From NCBI GenBank assembly GCA_964504985.1, contig CAZDFU010000005.1, forward strand, positions 1 through 64,000: 64,000 nucleotides of DNA, given 5' to 3'. A program made the translations under genes and the position numbers. Positions 23,893-33,688 of the stretch are shown here, piece by piece. The first letter of the stretch is position 1. Each line of letters begins with the position of its first letter. The notes below the pieces were generated by a model that made no database searches, had not been told where the DNA came from, and saw only the letters and a program-made list of their open reading frames with translations. The DNA is from CAZDFU01 sp964504985 (GTDB lineage: Bacteria > Patescibacteriota > Microgenomatia > Daviesbacterales > UBA10151).

Positions 23893-25540
23893 ATATTATT
23901 GGATTTGGGTAATTGCTTTACTAATTCCAGCCAGTTGGGCTTTGTTTATCCCAGGTTACTTTGGAGCTTCTGATGATATACATATAGCATGGCTATTTGA
24001 ATTTCATAAAACCATATTTGCAGGAAAGTTTCCACCCAGGTTTGTGCCTGATCTGAGCTTTGGTTTTGGTTACCCTCTTTTTAACTTTGTATTTCCTCTG
24101 CCATTTTATATCGCTGAAATTTTTCACCTTTTAGGATTAAGCCTGGTTGATAGCATTAAGGCTCTATTTTTTATTACCATCCCTTTATCTTTTTTGTTTA
24201 TGTATCTTTTGCTTAGGCAATTTAGCTCAAAGATTATAAGTTTAACAGGGGCTGTTTTATATATTTACACACCTTACAGAGCAGTAGATTTGTATATCCG
24301 GGGAGCAATAGGGGAGATAGTAAGTTTTATGTTTTTACCGTTAATTTTACTTTCAATTGTGAAACTTAAGAGTCCAGGTATAAAGTGGGTAGGCATAGGG
24401 GCTATTGCCATGGCTTCCCTAGTGTTGTCGCACAATATAACTTCTTATATGTTTTTGCCCTTTGCCGGTTTGTTCTTTTTGCTTCAATTTTTTTTCACTA
24501 AAGAAAAAAGAGCATATTTTAGTAAATCAATTTTGATGGTTTTTTTGGGTTTACTTTTAAGCATATATTTTTGGCTGCCAGCTGTGATGGAGAGTGGACT
24601 AATGAAGTACGACACTGTTTTTAATTTTGTTGATCATTATCCTACTATTTTGCAGCTTGTCACTCCTTATTGGGGATATGGAGGGTCTGTGGCTGGTCCA
24701 GGAGATGGGATGTCCTTCTTTTTAGGCATAACCAATTTATTGTTACTATCTATAGGTTTGGTATTGGCCATAATTTATTGGGCTAAGATTAACAAAGAGA
24801 TAAAGATGCTTATAGTATGGGTTTTGGTCTGCTTAGGCTCTGCTTTTTTCCTAATGAATTACCGTTCTATATTCTTATGGGATAATCTGCCTCTTCTACC
24901 CTATTTCCAATTTCCATGGAGATTTTTGATATTAACAACTTTTTCTATACCTCTTTTGGTTGTACTTATTGAGAATCTCAGGTACAAGGAAATTATTGCC
25001 ATAGGTATTATTTTTCTTACCCTGGTAACCAGTTACAGTTTTTTTTGGCCCCAGGATTTTCTTGGGAGAGAAGATAATTATTATTTAAACCGTTATATCC
25101 CTGTACCTTTAGCGAGTAAAGAGTATTTGGAAACACAAGAGGAGTACTTGAGATTGCCTCGAAATACCCAAATCCGGCCCGATAAAAATTATCCTTTAGT
25201 CTCAATTAAAAATGGAGAGATAGAAAGGGTGGACAGGTTAAATGATTTAGATGCTTTTTTTAAAATACGCTCAGAAGCCGGGGCTACCCTCAATTACAAT
25301 AAATATTTCTTTCCAGGCTGGGTTGCTAAAATAGATGGCAGGCGCATTGAAATAAAACCAGGGGAACCATTTGGGCAAATCACTGTGGATGTACCTTCAG
25401 GTAATCATACGATTAAAATAGCGTTTGAAGAGACAAATTTTAAGAAATTCTTAAATGCTATCTCTTTGGGCAGTTTTTTAGTATCATTATGGATGTGCTT
25501 TACAAGAAAACCATTACCCAAAATTTTCACTTTTTCATAG
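23864..25540 (+). CDS. PTPS_related/YfhO-like GT-C membrane protein, copy 3
   Basis: 558 residues from the ATG at 23864, overlapping copy 2 by 29 bases. The first loop is less canonical: ASDDIHIAWLFEFHKTIFAG then PPRFVPDLSFGFGYPLFN, without the Cys of the CRWVPD motif in copies 1, 2 and 4. YIRGAIGEIVSFMFLPLI and the central TPYWGYGGS loop are kept. The outer domain (FPGWVAKIDGRRIEIKPGE) ends with FEETNFKKFLNAISL. It is the most diverged full-length member of the array. Confidence 0.76.
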   Translation: MENLKNILVKYYWIWVIALLIPASWALFIPGYFGASDDIHIAWLFEFHKTIFAGKFPPRFVPDLSFGFGYPLFNFVFPLPFYIAEIFHLLGLSLVDSIKALFFITIPLSFLFMYLLLRQFSSKIISLTGAVLYIYTPYRAVDLYIRGAIGEIVSFMFLPLILLSIVKLKSPGIKWVGIGAIAMASLVLSHNITSYMFLPFAGLFFLLQFFFTKEKRAYFSKSILMVFLGLLLSIYFWLPAVMESGLMKYDTVFNFVDHYPTILQLVTPYWGYGGSVAGPGDGMSFFLGITNLLLLSIGLVLAIIYWAKINKEIKMLIVWVLVCLGSAFFLMNYRSIFLWDNLPLLPYFQFPWRFLILTTFSIPLLVVLIENLRYKEIIAIGIIFLTLVTSYSFFWPQDFLGREDNYYLNRYIPVPLASKEYLETQEEYLRLPRNTQIRPDKNYPLVSIKNGEIERVDRLNDLDAFFKIRSEAGATLNYNKYFFPGWVAKIDGRRIEIKPGEPFGQITVDVPSGNHTIKIAFEETNFKKFLNAISLGSFLVSLWMCFTRKPLPKIFTFS

Positions 25541-26652
25541 GTTTAATATTACTTCTAGGCCTTTTTTGGATATTTTTGTCAATGCCGTCTTTTGTTGAAC
25601 AAAATGCTTCAATTTTAAGGCTTAGGGAAATGAATGAATGCTTTAAAGACGGACAAATCCCCTGCCGTTGGGTACCAGATTTGCAAGAAATGTATGGTTA
25701 CCCTCTTTTTAATTTCCACGCTCCCCTTCCCTATTACTTTGGAGAATTATTTTTTCTTTTAACAGGCAATATTATACTGTCAGTAAAAATAATCTATGTT
25801 ATTTCTATAATAGGATCGTATATTTTTGTGTATTTGTTGACATCTAAACTTTGGGGCAAATTAGGCGGAAGATTATCTGCCTTCCTTTATAGTTTTATTG
25901 TTTTTGCTTTAAGTTTTTACCTTAAAAAAGGAATAGTAGGAATGTGGACATTAATGCTTCTGGCAGCAACCTTTTATTTTGTAAATAGATTAAAGGAGAG
26001 GATTAATCTGAAAAATCTTCTCCTTTTTGCAGTATTTGCAGCATTTCTTCTGACCTCTTATGATTTTTCCATCTCAGTTTTTTTACCTGTAGTTTTAATA
26101 TTTATAGCACTCTTATTTTTAAGAGACATGCAGATTAAATTTTTGTGGTTTAGTTTGATGGGGTTATTGCTGGGGTTTTTGCTTTCATCTTTTTATCTTT
26201 GGCCAATGATTTTTGAAAGGAACTTAATTTCTGGAAATTACTTGCCTATTTATGCAAAAGAGGTTCCTTTTAAGAGGGGTGAGGGGTATGAGATATTAAC
26301 CGGAGACAGTAAAATTACAGACTTTAATCAGGGCTCAAATTGGGTAAGTTTTAAAACAGAGACAAACAGTTACACAGTAATCCGCCTGCATAAATACTAT
26401 TTCCCTGAGTGGAGAATATTTGTTGACGGGAAAGAGACTAAGGTGGAATATAAAGATAACAGCATGGGACTCATGACTCTAATCTTGGGGAAGGGAAACC
26501 ATACAATTTATTCGAAACTTTACGATACTCCTATCCGGTTACTTTCTAATTTAATGACTTTGCTCGGCATTGGTATTAGCGTAATTTTATTTTTGATCTC
26601 TTTTACCAGAGTACGTAAATGGCTTTTATACTATAAAAAGGGAATAAGCTAG
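25489..26652 (+). CDS. PTPS_related-like membrane protein with internal deletion, copy 4
   Basis: 387 residues against 555-579 in its neighbours. The N-terminus is complete (ASILRLREMNECFKDGQ, IPCRWVPDLQEMYGYPLF), as are the outer domain and C-terminus (YYFPEWRIFVDGKETKVEY, DTPIRLLSNLMTLLG). The middle portion with the WGYG loop and the WRFL-type helices, some 170 residues, is absent. The frame is open across the junction near residue 250, so this is a shortened gene and not a frameshift. It overlaps copy 3 by 52 bases. It may be inactive, or it may act as a partner of a full-length copy. Confidence 0.75.
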   Translation: MDVLYKKTITQNFHFFIGLILLLGLFWIFLSMPSFVEQNASILRLREMNECFKDGQIPCRWVPDLQEMYGYPLFNFHAPLPYYFGELFFLLTGNIILSVKIIYVISIIGSYIFVYLLTSKLWGKLGGRLSAFLYSFIVFALSFYLKKGIVGMWTLMLLAATFYFVNRLKERINLKNLLLFAVFAAFLLTSYDFSISVFLPVVLIFIALLFLRDMQIKFLWFSLMGLLLGFLLSSFYLWPMIFERNLISGNYLPIYAKEVPFKRGEGYEILTGDSKITDFNQGSNWVSFKTETNSYTVIRLHKYYFPEWRIFVDGKETKVEYKDNSMGLMTLILGKGNHTIYSKLYDTPIRLLSNLMTLLGIGISVILFLISFTRVRKWLLYYKKGIS

Positions 26653-26654
26653 AA

Positions 26655-28142
26655 ATGGAAACTGTTGAGCAAATAGATCCAACTGATTCTTTAACAGTTG
26701 AGGATGTACAGAAAAAAGTTGTGAAGGGTGCAGCAATTCTTACCGGCAGAACAGTTTTAATGCAAATAGTATCTTTTACTTCAACAGCTCTTTTAACTGT
26801 TTTTTTAACACCGGCAAACTTTGGGGTATTTTTCCTTGTCTCAGCAATAAAAAATTTTTTGGGATACTTTGGAGATATAGGTTTTGCAGCTTCTCTAATC
26901 CAGAAGAAAGAAAGTTTAACAAGAGATGAACTAAAGACAGTATTCACTGTACAACAGTTTCTGGTGCTTACTTTAATAATACTGGTTTTTTTACTGACAC
27001 CACTAATTAAAAGCATCTTTGGCTTAGAGGGTGATGCAGTTTATCTTTTATGGGCTGTTTCTTTTTCGCTTTTTCTTTCCTCTTTAAAAACAATACCCAC
27101 AGTATTACTGGAAAGAAGGCTTGATTTTAATAAATGGGTAATCCCTCAAATTATTGAAACTCTAGCCTTTAACCTAACAGCCGTTTTTCTTGCTTACAAG
27201 GGGATGGGTATTACAAGTTTTACTGTAGCAGTTTTACTAAGCGGGGTATTAGGACTTGTTGCAGCCTATATAGTACAACCGTGGCTGCCGGGAATCTCAT
27301 TTTCCATGTCTTCCTTCAAATCAATTATGAAATTTGGAATTCCTTATCAGGTCAATACCCTCCTAGCAATGGTTAAAGATGATGGTATGACTCTTTTTTT
27401 GGGAGGGATATTGGGGACCAGCGGGATAGGTCTTCTAGGTTGGGCTCAAAAATGGGCTTATGCTCCATTAAGGTTTTTTATGGATCAGGTGATTAAGGTG
27501 ACATTCCCTGCGTTTTCAAGGTTGCAGGATAAAAAGGAGGAATTATCCGTCATAGTTTCCAAATCTATTTTTTTTATTACTTTCCTTGTTCTTCCTTCTT
27601 TAGTTTTTTTGAATTTGTCAGCACCAACCCTTGTTGAAATTATCCCAAAGTATAAGAAATGGGAAGGGGCATTGTTTGCTTTGTATTTATTAACAATAAC
27701 CTCTGCTTTAGCAGCTGTAACTACGCCTCTCACAAATGCCCTAAATGCAATTGGGAAAATATCCGTCACATTTAAACTTATGATTATGTGGACAGTTTTA
27801 ACCTGGGTTTTAGTTCCATACCTTGCGTTAAAGTATGGTTTAAATGGCGCAGCCTTAGGATTTAGTTTAGTAGGAACCACCTCTCTTTTAGCGCTCTATA
27901 TTGTGTCAAAATATATTAAAGTAAATTTTTTAAAGAATGTTGGGAAGCCTTTACTTGCGTCGGTATTGATGGCAGGAGTATTAATTTTTGTAAAACTCCA
28001 AATTGACACGTCGCTTTTACAAGTTATTGTTATGGCAATAGCAGGTTTTATTTCATACATATTGTTTATGATGATATTAGAACCGAAGATTTTAAAATTG
28101 GTGAAAAAGCTTTTTACCTTAAAAAAGGATAGGAAAAAATAA
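26655..28142 (+). CDS. Oligosaccharide flippase, MOP superfamily (Wzx-like), first copy
   Basis: Moves lipid-linked glycans across the membrane. 495 residues with about fourteen hydrophobic segments after an acidic cytoplasmic N-terminus of about 24 residues. VKGAAILTGRTVLMQIVS and FLTPANFGVFFLVSAIKNF near the start are typical of Wzx/WzxC-type polysaccharide transporters, and FGIPYQVNTLLAMVKDDGMT is the characteristic mid-protein block. It is two bases behind the PTPS_related array, placing the exporter amid the transferases. A second flippase is at 55186-56469, so two separate export steps or substrates are likely. Confidence 0.87.
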   Translation: METVEQIDPTDSLTVEDVQKKVVKGAAILTGRTVLMQIVSFTSTALLTVFLTPANFGVFFLVSAIKNFLGYFGDIGFAASLIQKKESLTRDELKTVFTVQQFLVLTLIILVFLLTPLIKSIFGLEGDAVYLLWAVSFSLFLSSLKTIPTVLLERRLDFNKWVIPQIIETLAFNLTAVFLAYKGMGITSFTVAVLLSGVLGLVAAYIVQPWLPGISFSMSSFKSIMKFGIPYQVNTLLAMVKDDGMTLFLGGILGTSGIGLLGWAQKWAYAPLRFFMDQVIKVTFPAFSRLQDKKEELSVIVSKSIFFITFLVLPSLVFLNLSAPTLVEIIPKYKKWEGALFALYLLTITSALAAVTTPLTNALNAIGKISVTFKLMIMWTVLTWVLVPYLALKYGLNGAALGFSLVGTTSLLALYIVSKYIKVNFLKNVGKPLLASVLMAGVLIFVKLQIDTSLLQVIVMAIAGFISYILFMMILEPKILKLVKKLFTLKKDRKK

Positions 28143-31100
28143 TGAAATTTATTGTAAAAATTATTCTATTGTCTTTTCTTTTATTTTTACCAAAAGAAGT
28201 AATTGCCCAGGATTCTTTTGTATCAATTGTAAACCCGGTAAGGGGTAATGATTTTTGGGAAGACAAATCCCAGAGTGTGTTGACTGCTGTAACAGGACAA
28301 AAGGAAATTATTGATAAATATAAGTTTTCTGCAACTTGGTTGGTTAGATTTGATGCATTATCAGACCAATCCGTTATTTCTGCTATAAATTCTTCCAGTG
28401 ATGAAAAAGGGTTGTTTTTGGAGATAACCCCCTCTTGGGCAAAAGAAGCAGCTGTTAACTACAGAAAATCCAACAGCTGGCATAATGCAGGAAGCGCTTT
28501 TTTAACAGGTTACGAAAGGGATGAACGGTTAAAGCTCATTGATAAGGCTTTTGAGAAATTTAAAGAAACATTCGGGTTCTTCCCCAAATCAGTGGGAGCC
28601 TGGTGGATTGACGTCTTCTCTTTAAAATATATGGAAGAAAAGTACGAAATTACTTCAGCTCTAATAGTTGCAGATCAATATACCACAGATAATTACCAAA
28701 TTTGGGGCCAATATTTTGGTACTCCTTATTACCCGTCAAAAACTAATGCATTACACCCAGCACAAAGTTTGGAAAATAAGATACCATTGGTAATGGTCCA
28801 ATGGGCAATAAGAGACCCGGTTAATTCTTACGGGAAAGGCGTTGAAGAAAGTACCTATTCGCTGCAGGCAAATGACTATATAGATTTTCATAACCTAGAT
28901 ACTAAATATTTTTCTAAACTTATTGACGTATATACTAAACAACCTTTAAATAAGTTTTCCCACCTGGTTGTTGGTTTAGAAAACTCTTATTCCTGGCAGA
29001 AATATTTAAATGAATATGAAAATCAAATCAAGGTGCTTTCTGATAAGAAAAAGTCCGGTCAAATTTCAATCGTGAAAATGGAGGAGTTTGCATCATGGTA
29101 CAAATCTAAATTCCCAAATCTTTCACCGGAACAAATAATAATTGCAGATGATCCTTTAGGTTCTTACAAAAAAGTAGTTTGGTTTATGAATCCATACTTT
29201 AGGGCAGGGTGGTTTTTAAACAGGGATGGCAGTTTATTTAGGGATATCCGGCAATACATAGAAGGATCAGAAGAGCTATGTTTCAAAGAAAGATGTGATA
29301 GCGTAAATTTTGCTACCTCTGCAACAAGGGTGTTGGACGAAGTGAGCTTTGGACACAAATGGATAATAGACCAGGGAAAAATAACTGACTTTAATGTTAT
29401 CAGAAAAGGTCAAAAGTATGCCATTACTTATAAAAATGAAGCAGGGAAATTAAGAACAATAGAGTTTTTACCAAGAGATATAGGGATTGACGGGAAAGTC
29501 TCATCTATTGATGGTGCTATTTTAGATGCCACAGCTAAAGAAGTAGAGCAAAAAAAGATTAGCTTGCAAATTAAAAAGGGTGCTTTTGAATGGTCTTTTG
29601 CCAATGTTTTCCTGAAGACAGTTTTATTTACCCTTTTTTTAGTGACCGCTTGTATTATTCCTGGATTCCTACTTATTAATAAGGTATTTAAAAATGAAAA
29701 AGTAGTTTCCCCTGGTAAAAAATCAATTTATCAAATTATCTTCCTATCAACAGTTTTAGGTTTGGTTGAATTAACTCTTGTTTTTTATATGCTAAGCCTT
29801 TTAAAAATGAGGTTTTTAATTTACCCTTATCTATTGATAAATATCTTAATCTTCTCAAAATTATACATTTTATATTTTAAAAAGATTAAGATTCCAAAAA
29901 TTAAAAGTTGGGTAGATTTGCTAAATTTAACAATAATTACTGCGGGAACAGTTTTCCAGGTAATTCCAACTTTTAAAAATGGTTTAGTATACCCTTTTGG
30001 TATGGGTTTTTGGGGACCTAATACCCATGATGGAGTTTGGCATATAAGTTTAATAAATCAGCTAATAAAAGCAGTTCCTCCTGAAAACCCAATATTTTCT
30101 CAAAACACATTAAAAAACTATCATTTCTTCTACGATCTTTTAGTAGCAGCAACAAATTATTTGGTAAAAGTACCGGTAATAGATCTAGTATTTAGGTTTT
30201 ACCCTGTTTTATTTTCTTTGGCTTTAGGTATAGGGAGTTATTATCTTATCCATAACCTATTTGAGGAGAGATTGGGAAGTTTAAAAACTAAAATAGCATC
30301 TTTTTTTAGTTTATATCTTGTTTTTTTTGCAGGTAGTTTTGGTTGGGTAGTCTCAGTAATAAAATACGGAGTCTTTGCAGGAGAATCAGCTTTCTGGGCA
30401 AATCAGTCAATCTCTTTTAATTTAAATCCTCCCTTTGCAATATCTCTAATAATTATTATTGCTTTAATGCAGATTCTATTTACTTTTAACGGCAAAAAGT
30501 TTTCTTTTATTGGTATTAAAGATAACATATTAGCAATTTCTCAAGTTGCAATATTAGCAGGCAGCTTGACCGGATTTAAATCATATGGGGCAGTATTAGT
30601 GCTGGCTTCACTCTTTTTGGTTGGAATAGCTAAAAGAAGGATTGATTATTTATTCACCTTTGCTGGAGCCTTAATTATTACCTCTTTTGTATTTTTTTCA
30701 AATTTTCAGACAAATACTAAATTAATAGTATTTTCACCATTTTGGCTTATACATTCGATGATTGATTCACCTGATAGGGTAGGGTGGTTAAGATTAACTT
30801 TGGCAAGAACAGCGGGAGTGGAAAAGCAAATTTGGTGGAAATTTTTTACAGCAGAGGCGGTAAGCATTGTCATATTTATAGTTGGTAACCTTGGATTAAG
30901 AGTATTCAGCTTACTAACTCTTCTAAGAAGTAAATTAATAATTAGAAATATTAACTATCTTTTTCTATTTATTTTTTCCGTTCTTTCTATTGTTATCCCA
31001 ATACTCTTTATTCAATCAGGAAATCCCTGGAATACTATACAATTTATTTATTACAGCCTTTATGTAACAGCAGTAATTTCAGGTATAGTCTTTTCCTCTA

Positions 31101-31651
31101 TAATTTCTAATCTCCCTAAATTTTTGGCAGTAATTATTATTTTCCTCTTCTTAATACTAGCTCCTATTAATTCATTTGTGACAGCAAGCTACTACACAAA
31201 TTATCTCCCCCATGCCTGGGTTGATAAAAAAGAGTTGGAAGCATTAGAGTTTCTTTCAAAGCAGCCAGATGGCGTTGTTTTAACCTATCCGTATGACGAT
31301 AAACTTAAAAAGAGGATTGAAGAACCTTGGCCCCTTTTTGTATATGATAGTACTGCTTATGTATCTGCCTTATCAGATAAGGTTGTCTTTGTGGAGGATG
31401 AAGGACAAAACCAAATTCTTTTAACAGATTATAAAAAAAGAATTGTTGCTACAAAAGACTTCTTTAGTGATGCTGGTTCTAATTTATCTGATGAGCAGGG
31501 AATAGAGAGTGCTAAAAACTTCTTAAAGAAAAATAACATAAAATATATATATCTTATTAATGAATTTTCAAGGAGTATTGATGAAGACAGGTTGAAACTT
31601 GAGAAAATTTTCCAAAATCAGGAAATCACGGTTTATGAAACCAAAATTTAG
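28142..31651 (+). CDS. Secreted deacetylase-like domain fused to a GT-C-like membrane domain
   Basis: 1169 residues, the longest protein here. A signal peptide (1-22, ending VIAQ) leads to an outer domain (about 23-480) whose order resembles NodB/GH57-type carbohydrate enzymes: IIDKYKFSATWLVRFDAL (56-73), then FGFFPKSVGAWWIDVFS (144-160) and ADQYTTDNYQIWGQ. The usual Asp-Asp and His zinc ligands are not evident, so activity is doubtful. From about 488 it is polytopic, with a first-loop-like GPNTHDGVWH (625-634) and PPENPIF. That membrane part is paralogous to the next gene, which lacks the outer domain. Both roles are inferred; glycan modification on the outer face is the simplest reading. 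Confidence 0.7.
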   Translation: MKFIVKIILLSFLLFLPKEVIAQDSFVSIVNPVRGNDFWEDKSQSVLTAVTGQKEIIDKYKFSATWLVRFDALSDQSVISAINSSSDEKGLFLEITPSWAKEAAVNYRKSNSWHNAGSAFLTGYERDERLKLIDKAFEKFKETFGFFPKSVGAWWIDVFSLKYMEEKYEITSALIVADQYTTDNYQIWGQYFGTPYYPSKTNALHPAQSLENKIPLVMVQWAIRDPVNSYGKGVEESTYSLQANDYIDFHNLDTKYFSKLIDVYTKQPLNKFSHLVVGLENSYSWQKYLNEYENQIKVLSDKKKSGQISIVKMEEFASWYKSKFPNLSPEQIIIADDPLGSYKKVVWFMNPYFRAGWFLNRDGSLFRDIRQYIEGSEELCFKERCDSVNFATSATRVLDEVSFGHKWIIDQGKITDFNVIRKGQKYAITYKNEAGKLRTIEFLPRDIGIDGKVSSIDGAILDATAKEVEQKKISLQIKKGAFEWSFANVFLKTVLFTLFLVTACIIPGFLLINKVFKNEKVVSPGKKSIYQIIFLSTVLGLVELTLVFYMLSLLKMRFLIYPYLLINILIFSKLYILYFKKIKIPKIKSWVDLLNLTIITAGTVFQVIPTFKNGLVYPFGMGFWGPNTHDGVWHISLINQLIKAVPPENPIFSQNTLKNYHFFYDLLVAATNYLVKVPVIDLVFRFYPVLFSLALGIGSYYLIHNLFEERLGSLKTKIASFFSLYLVFFAGSFGWVVSVIKYGVFAGESAFWANQSISFNLNPPFAISLIIIIALMQILFTFNGKKFSFIGIKDNILAISQVAILAGSLTGFKSYGAVLVLASLFLVGIAKRRIDYLFTFAGALIITSFVFFSNFQTNTKLIVFSPFWLIHSMIDSPDRVGWLRLTLARTAGVEKQIWWKFFTAEAVSIVIFIVGNLGLRVFSLLTLLRSKLIIRNINYLFLFIFSVLSIVIPILFIQSGNPWNTIQFIYYSLYVTAVISGIVFSSIISNLPKFLAVIIIFLFLILAPINSFVTASYYTNYLPHAWVDKKELEALEFLSKQPDGVVLTYPYDDKLKKRIEEPWPLFVYDSTAYVSALSDKVVFVEDEGQNQILLTDYKKRIVATKDFFSDAGSNLSDEQGIESAKNFLKKNNIKYIYLINEFSRSIDEDRLKLEKIFQNQEITVYETKI

Positions 31652-31654
31652 AAT

Positions 31655-33688
31655 ATGTTAATTTTTCAAACTTTAATATTAGGATTAATCTTTATAATTT
31701 TGTTTTTCCTGTTGTTTTTCCCGGCAGGTTATTGGCTTATACAAAAAATAGACAAAACACTGGAAGACCAAGAATCAATAGCACTATCGTTGTGTTTAAG
31801 CGTTGTATTATTTGTAATTTCAGCAATTGTATTTGGGATATTAAACTTAAGATTTTTAGTTTTACCTATATTGTTAATCCTAAACACAGGAGCAATTTTT
31901 ATCTACAAAGAAAAGATATTTAAGAGCTGGAAGATTTTTTTACATGATAAAATCCTTTTGGGAATATTGATTTTGGGAATTATTTTTCAGGGGTTTATAA
32001 ATTTTCCAAGCGGTTTTCAGTATAATGATGGTTTGTATTTTTGGAGTTCGCAGGGGCATGATGGACTTTGGCATGTTGCTTCTATGGAGGCCATAAAACA
32101 GTCCATCCCTCCTCAAAACCCCGGTTTTTCAAATGAGGTGATTTATAACTACCACTATTTGGCTGATGTTTTAATGGGGGAGTTTGCCCGTATTTTTCCA
32201 TTTTTTTCGTCACTCGATCTTTACTTTAGGTTTTTCCCGGTTATTTTCTCATTTCTTATCGGAATTAGTATATTTGCCTTTATTACCAGATGGCAGAGCA
32301 ATAAAGATCATTCTGTAAATAAAAAAATAGGTTATCTTGGTTTATTTTTTAGCTATTTTGTTGGTAGTTTTGGCTATATAGTAAGTTACCTGCATGGGGG
32401 AAGTATATTTGCAGGAGAGACGACATTTTGGGCAGCCCAACAAAATACTATAATAGGTAATCCACCGCATGCTGTTTCCCATTTTTTACTCCCGGCTTTT
32501 TTTCTTTCTTTTTTAATATATATTCAAAAGAGGAATTTTAGGTGGGCTATTATATCTTTCATTATTGGGTCAATGCTGGCTGGATTTAAAGTTTCAGGTG
32601 GTTTTGTAATGTTAATGGGACTGGGTGCTGCAGCCCTTGTTGATTTAATCATTAACCGCAAATTTATTACTTTAATTCTATTTTTAGCTTTAGGATTATC
32701 AAACTTCCTAACCTTTAGGGCGATGACTTCTTCTCAGGCAGCCTCTTTTTTGATGTTCCTTCCCTGGTGGTTTGTTAGAACTATGGTTGTTGTTAAACTT
32801 GATTGGATTGATTTGGAACTGAGGAGACAGTTTTACCTGTCATTGGGAACCTGGAATGCAAAGTTGAGAGTACTTCAATTTGAAACGACTGCCCTTGCTA
32901 TTTTTATAGTTGGAAATTTAGGAATGAGGATTTTAGGTCTTTTAGAAATTATAAGGAAAATAATTACAAGCCGGGGAAAAATCTTTATCCAACCCTTTGA
33001 GATTATGATTTTAGTAAGTATGCTAACTGGTCTTATTGTACCTTTGTTTTTTGTCCAAAAAGGGCTTATATATAACAATATCCAGTTCATGCAGTATTTT
33101 ATGCTGATATTTGGTTTCTATGGTGCGATCTCAACATACCGGCTGCTAAGTATTATAAAAATTAATCTGGTAAAGCTTTTTATATTTATTGTTATTGCAA
33201 TCTTCTCTCTGCCCACAGTAATTGGAAATTTAGTTGAATTTTATGGTCCAAATACAAGCCCGCTTGCAAAGATAACAAATAGCGAATTAGACGCCTTAAG
33301 TTATCTAAAAAATAACTCTAAGACAGAAGATGTTATATTAAACATGCCTTTTAATAAAGATCTTCAAAGTAAATTTACTCAACCTAGACCAATTTATGCA
33401 TGGTACGATACATCATATATATCAGCCTTAACTGGCAGGGTTTCCTATCTTTCCTCTGAACATGTTACTCTTTTATTCTACCCTGCAACAGATCAAAGAA
33501 TAGAAAATAAAAAGAAATTTTTTGAACAATCTGATTTTTCCTGGAACAAAGAATTTCTACAAAAAGAAAAAATTGGCTTCATCTATATTGCAAAATCTGA
33601 ATTTGATAAACCATTGGATGTAGAGAAAAATAGGATCAATGTTTTTTTTGAAAATAATGATGTAATAATATATAAGGTGAGGAAATGA
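31655..33688 (+). CDS. GT-C-like membrane protein, paralogue of the preceding fusion
   Basis: 677 residues without the secreted domain of its neighbour but with the same membrane core: WSSQGHDGLWHVASMEAI (130-147), IPPQNPGFSN (151-160), NYHYLADVL, then LDLYFRFFPVIFS. AGETTFWAAQQ corresponds to AGESAFWANQS in the fusion protein. A soluble C-terminal domain (about 540-677) begins ELDALSYLKNNSKTEDVILN. The conserved HDGxWH plus PPxNP pattern may form the active loop of a GT-C subfamily that I cannot name. Three bases separate the two genes. Confidence 0.7.
   Translation: MLIFQTLILGLIFIILFFLLFFPAGYWLIQKIDKTLEDQESIALSLCLSVVLFVISAIVFGILNLRFLVLPILLILNTGAIFIYKEKIFKSWKIFLHDKILLGILILGIIFQGFINFPSGFQYNDGLYFWSSQGHDGLWHVASMEAIKQSIPPQNPGFSNEVIYNYHYLADVLMGEFARIFPFFSSLDLYFRFFPVIFSFLIGISIFAFITRWQSNKDHSVNKKIGYLGLFFSYFVGSFGYIVSYLHGGSIFAGETTFWAAQQNTIIGNPPHAVSHFLLPAFFLSFLIYIQKRNFRWAIISFIIGSMLAGFKVSGGFVMLMGLGAAALVDLIINRKFITLILFLALGLSNFLTFRAMTSSQAASFLMFLPWWFVRTMVVVKLDWIDLELRRQFYLSLGTWNAKLRVLQFETTALAIFIVGNLGMRILGLLEIIRKIITSRGKIFIQPFEIMILVSMLTGLIVPLFFVQKGLIYNNIQFMQYFMLIFGFYGAISTYRLLSIIKINLVKLFIFIVIAIFSLPTVIGNLVEFYGPNTSPLAKITNSELDALSYLKNNSKTEDVILNMPFNKDLQSKFTQPRPIYAWYDTSYISALTGRVSYLSSEHVTLLFYPATDQRIENKKKFFEQSDFSWNKEFLQKEKIGFIYIAKSEFDKPLDVEKNRINVFFENNDVIIYKVRK

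Noticed and set aside
26603..27880. Two minus-strand open frames of 131-137 codons
   Set aside because: Both are shadows of the first flippase gene; no motif, ribosome site or promoter.
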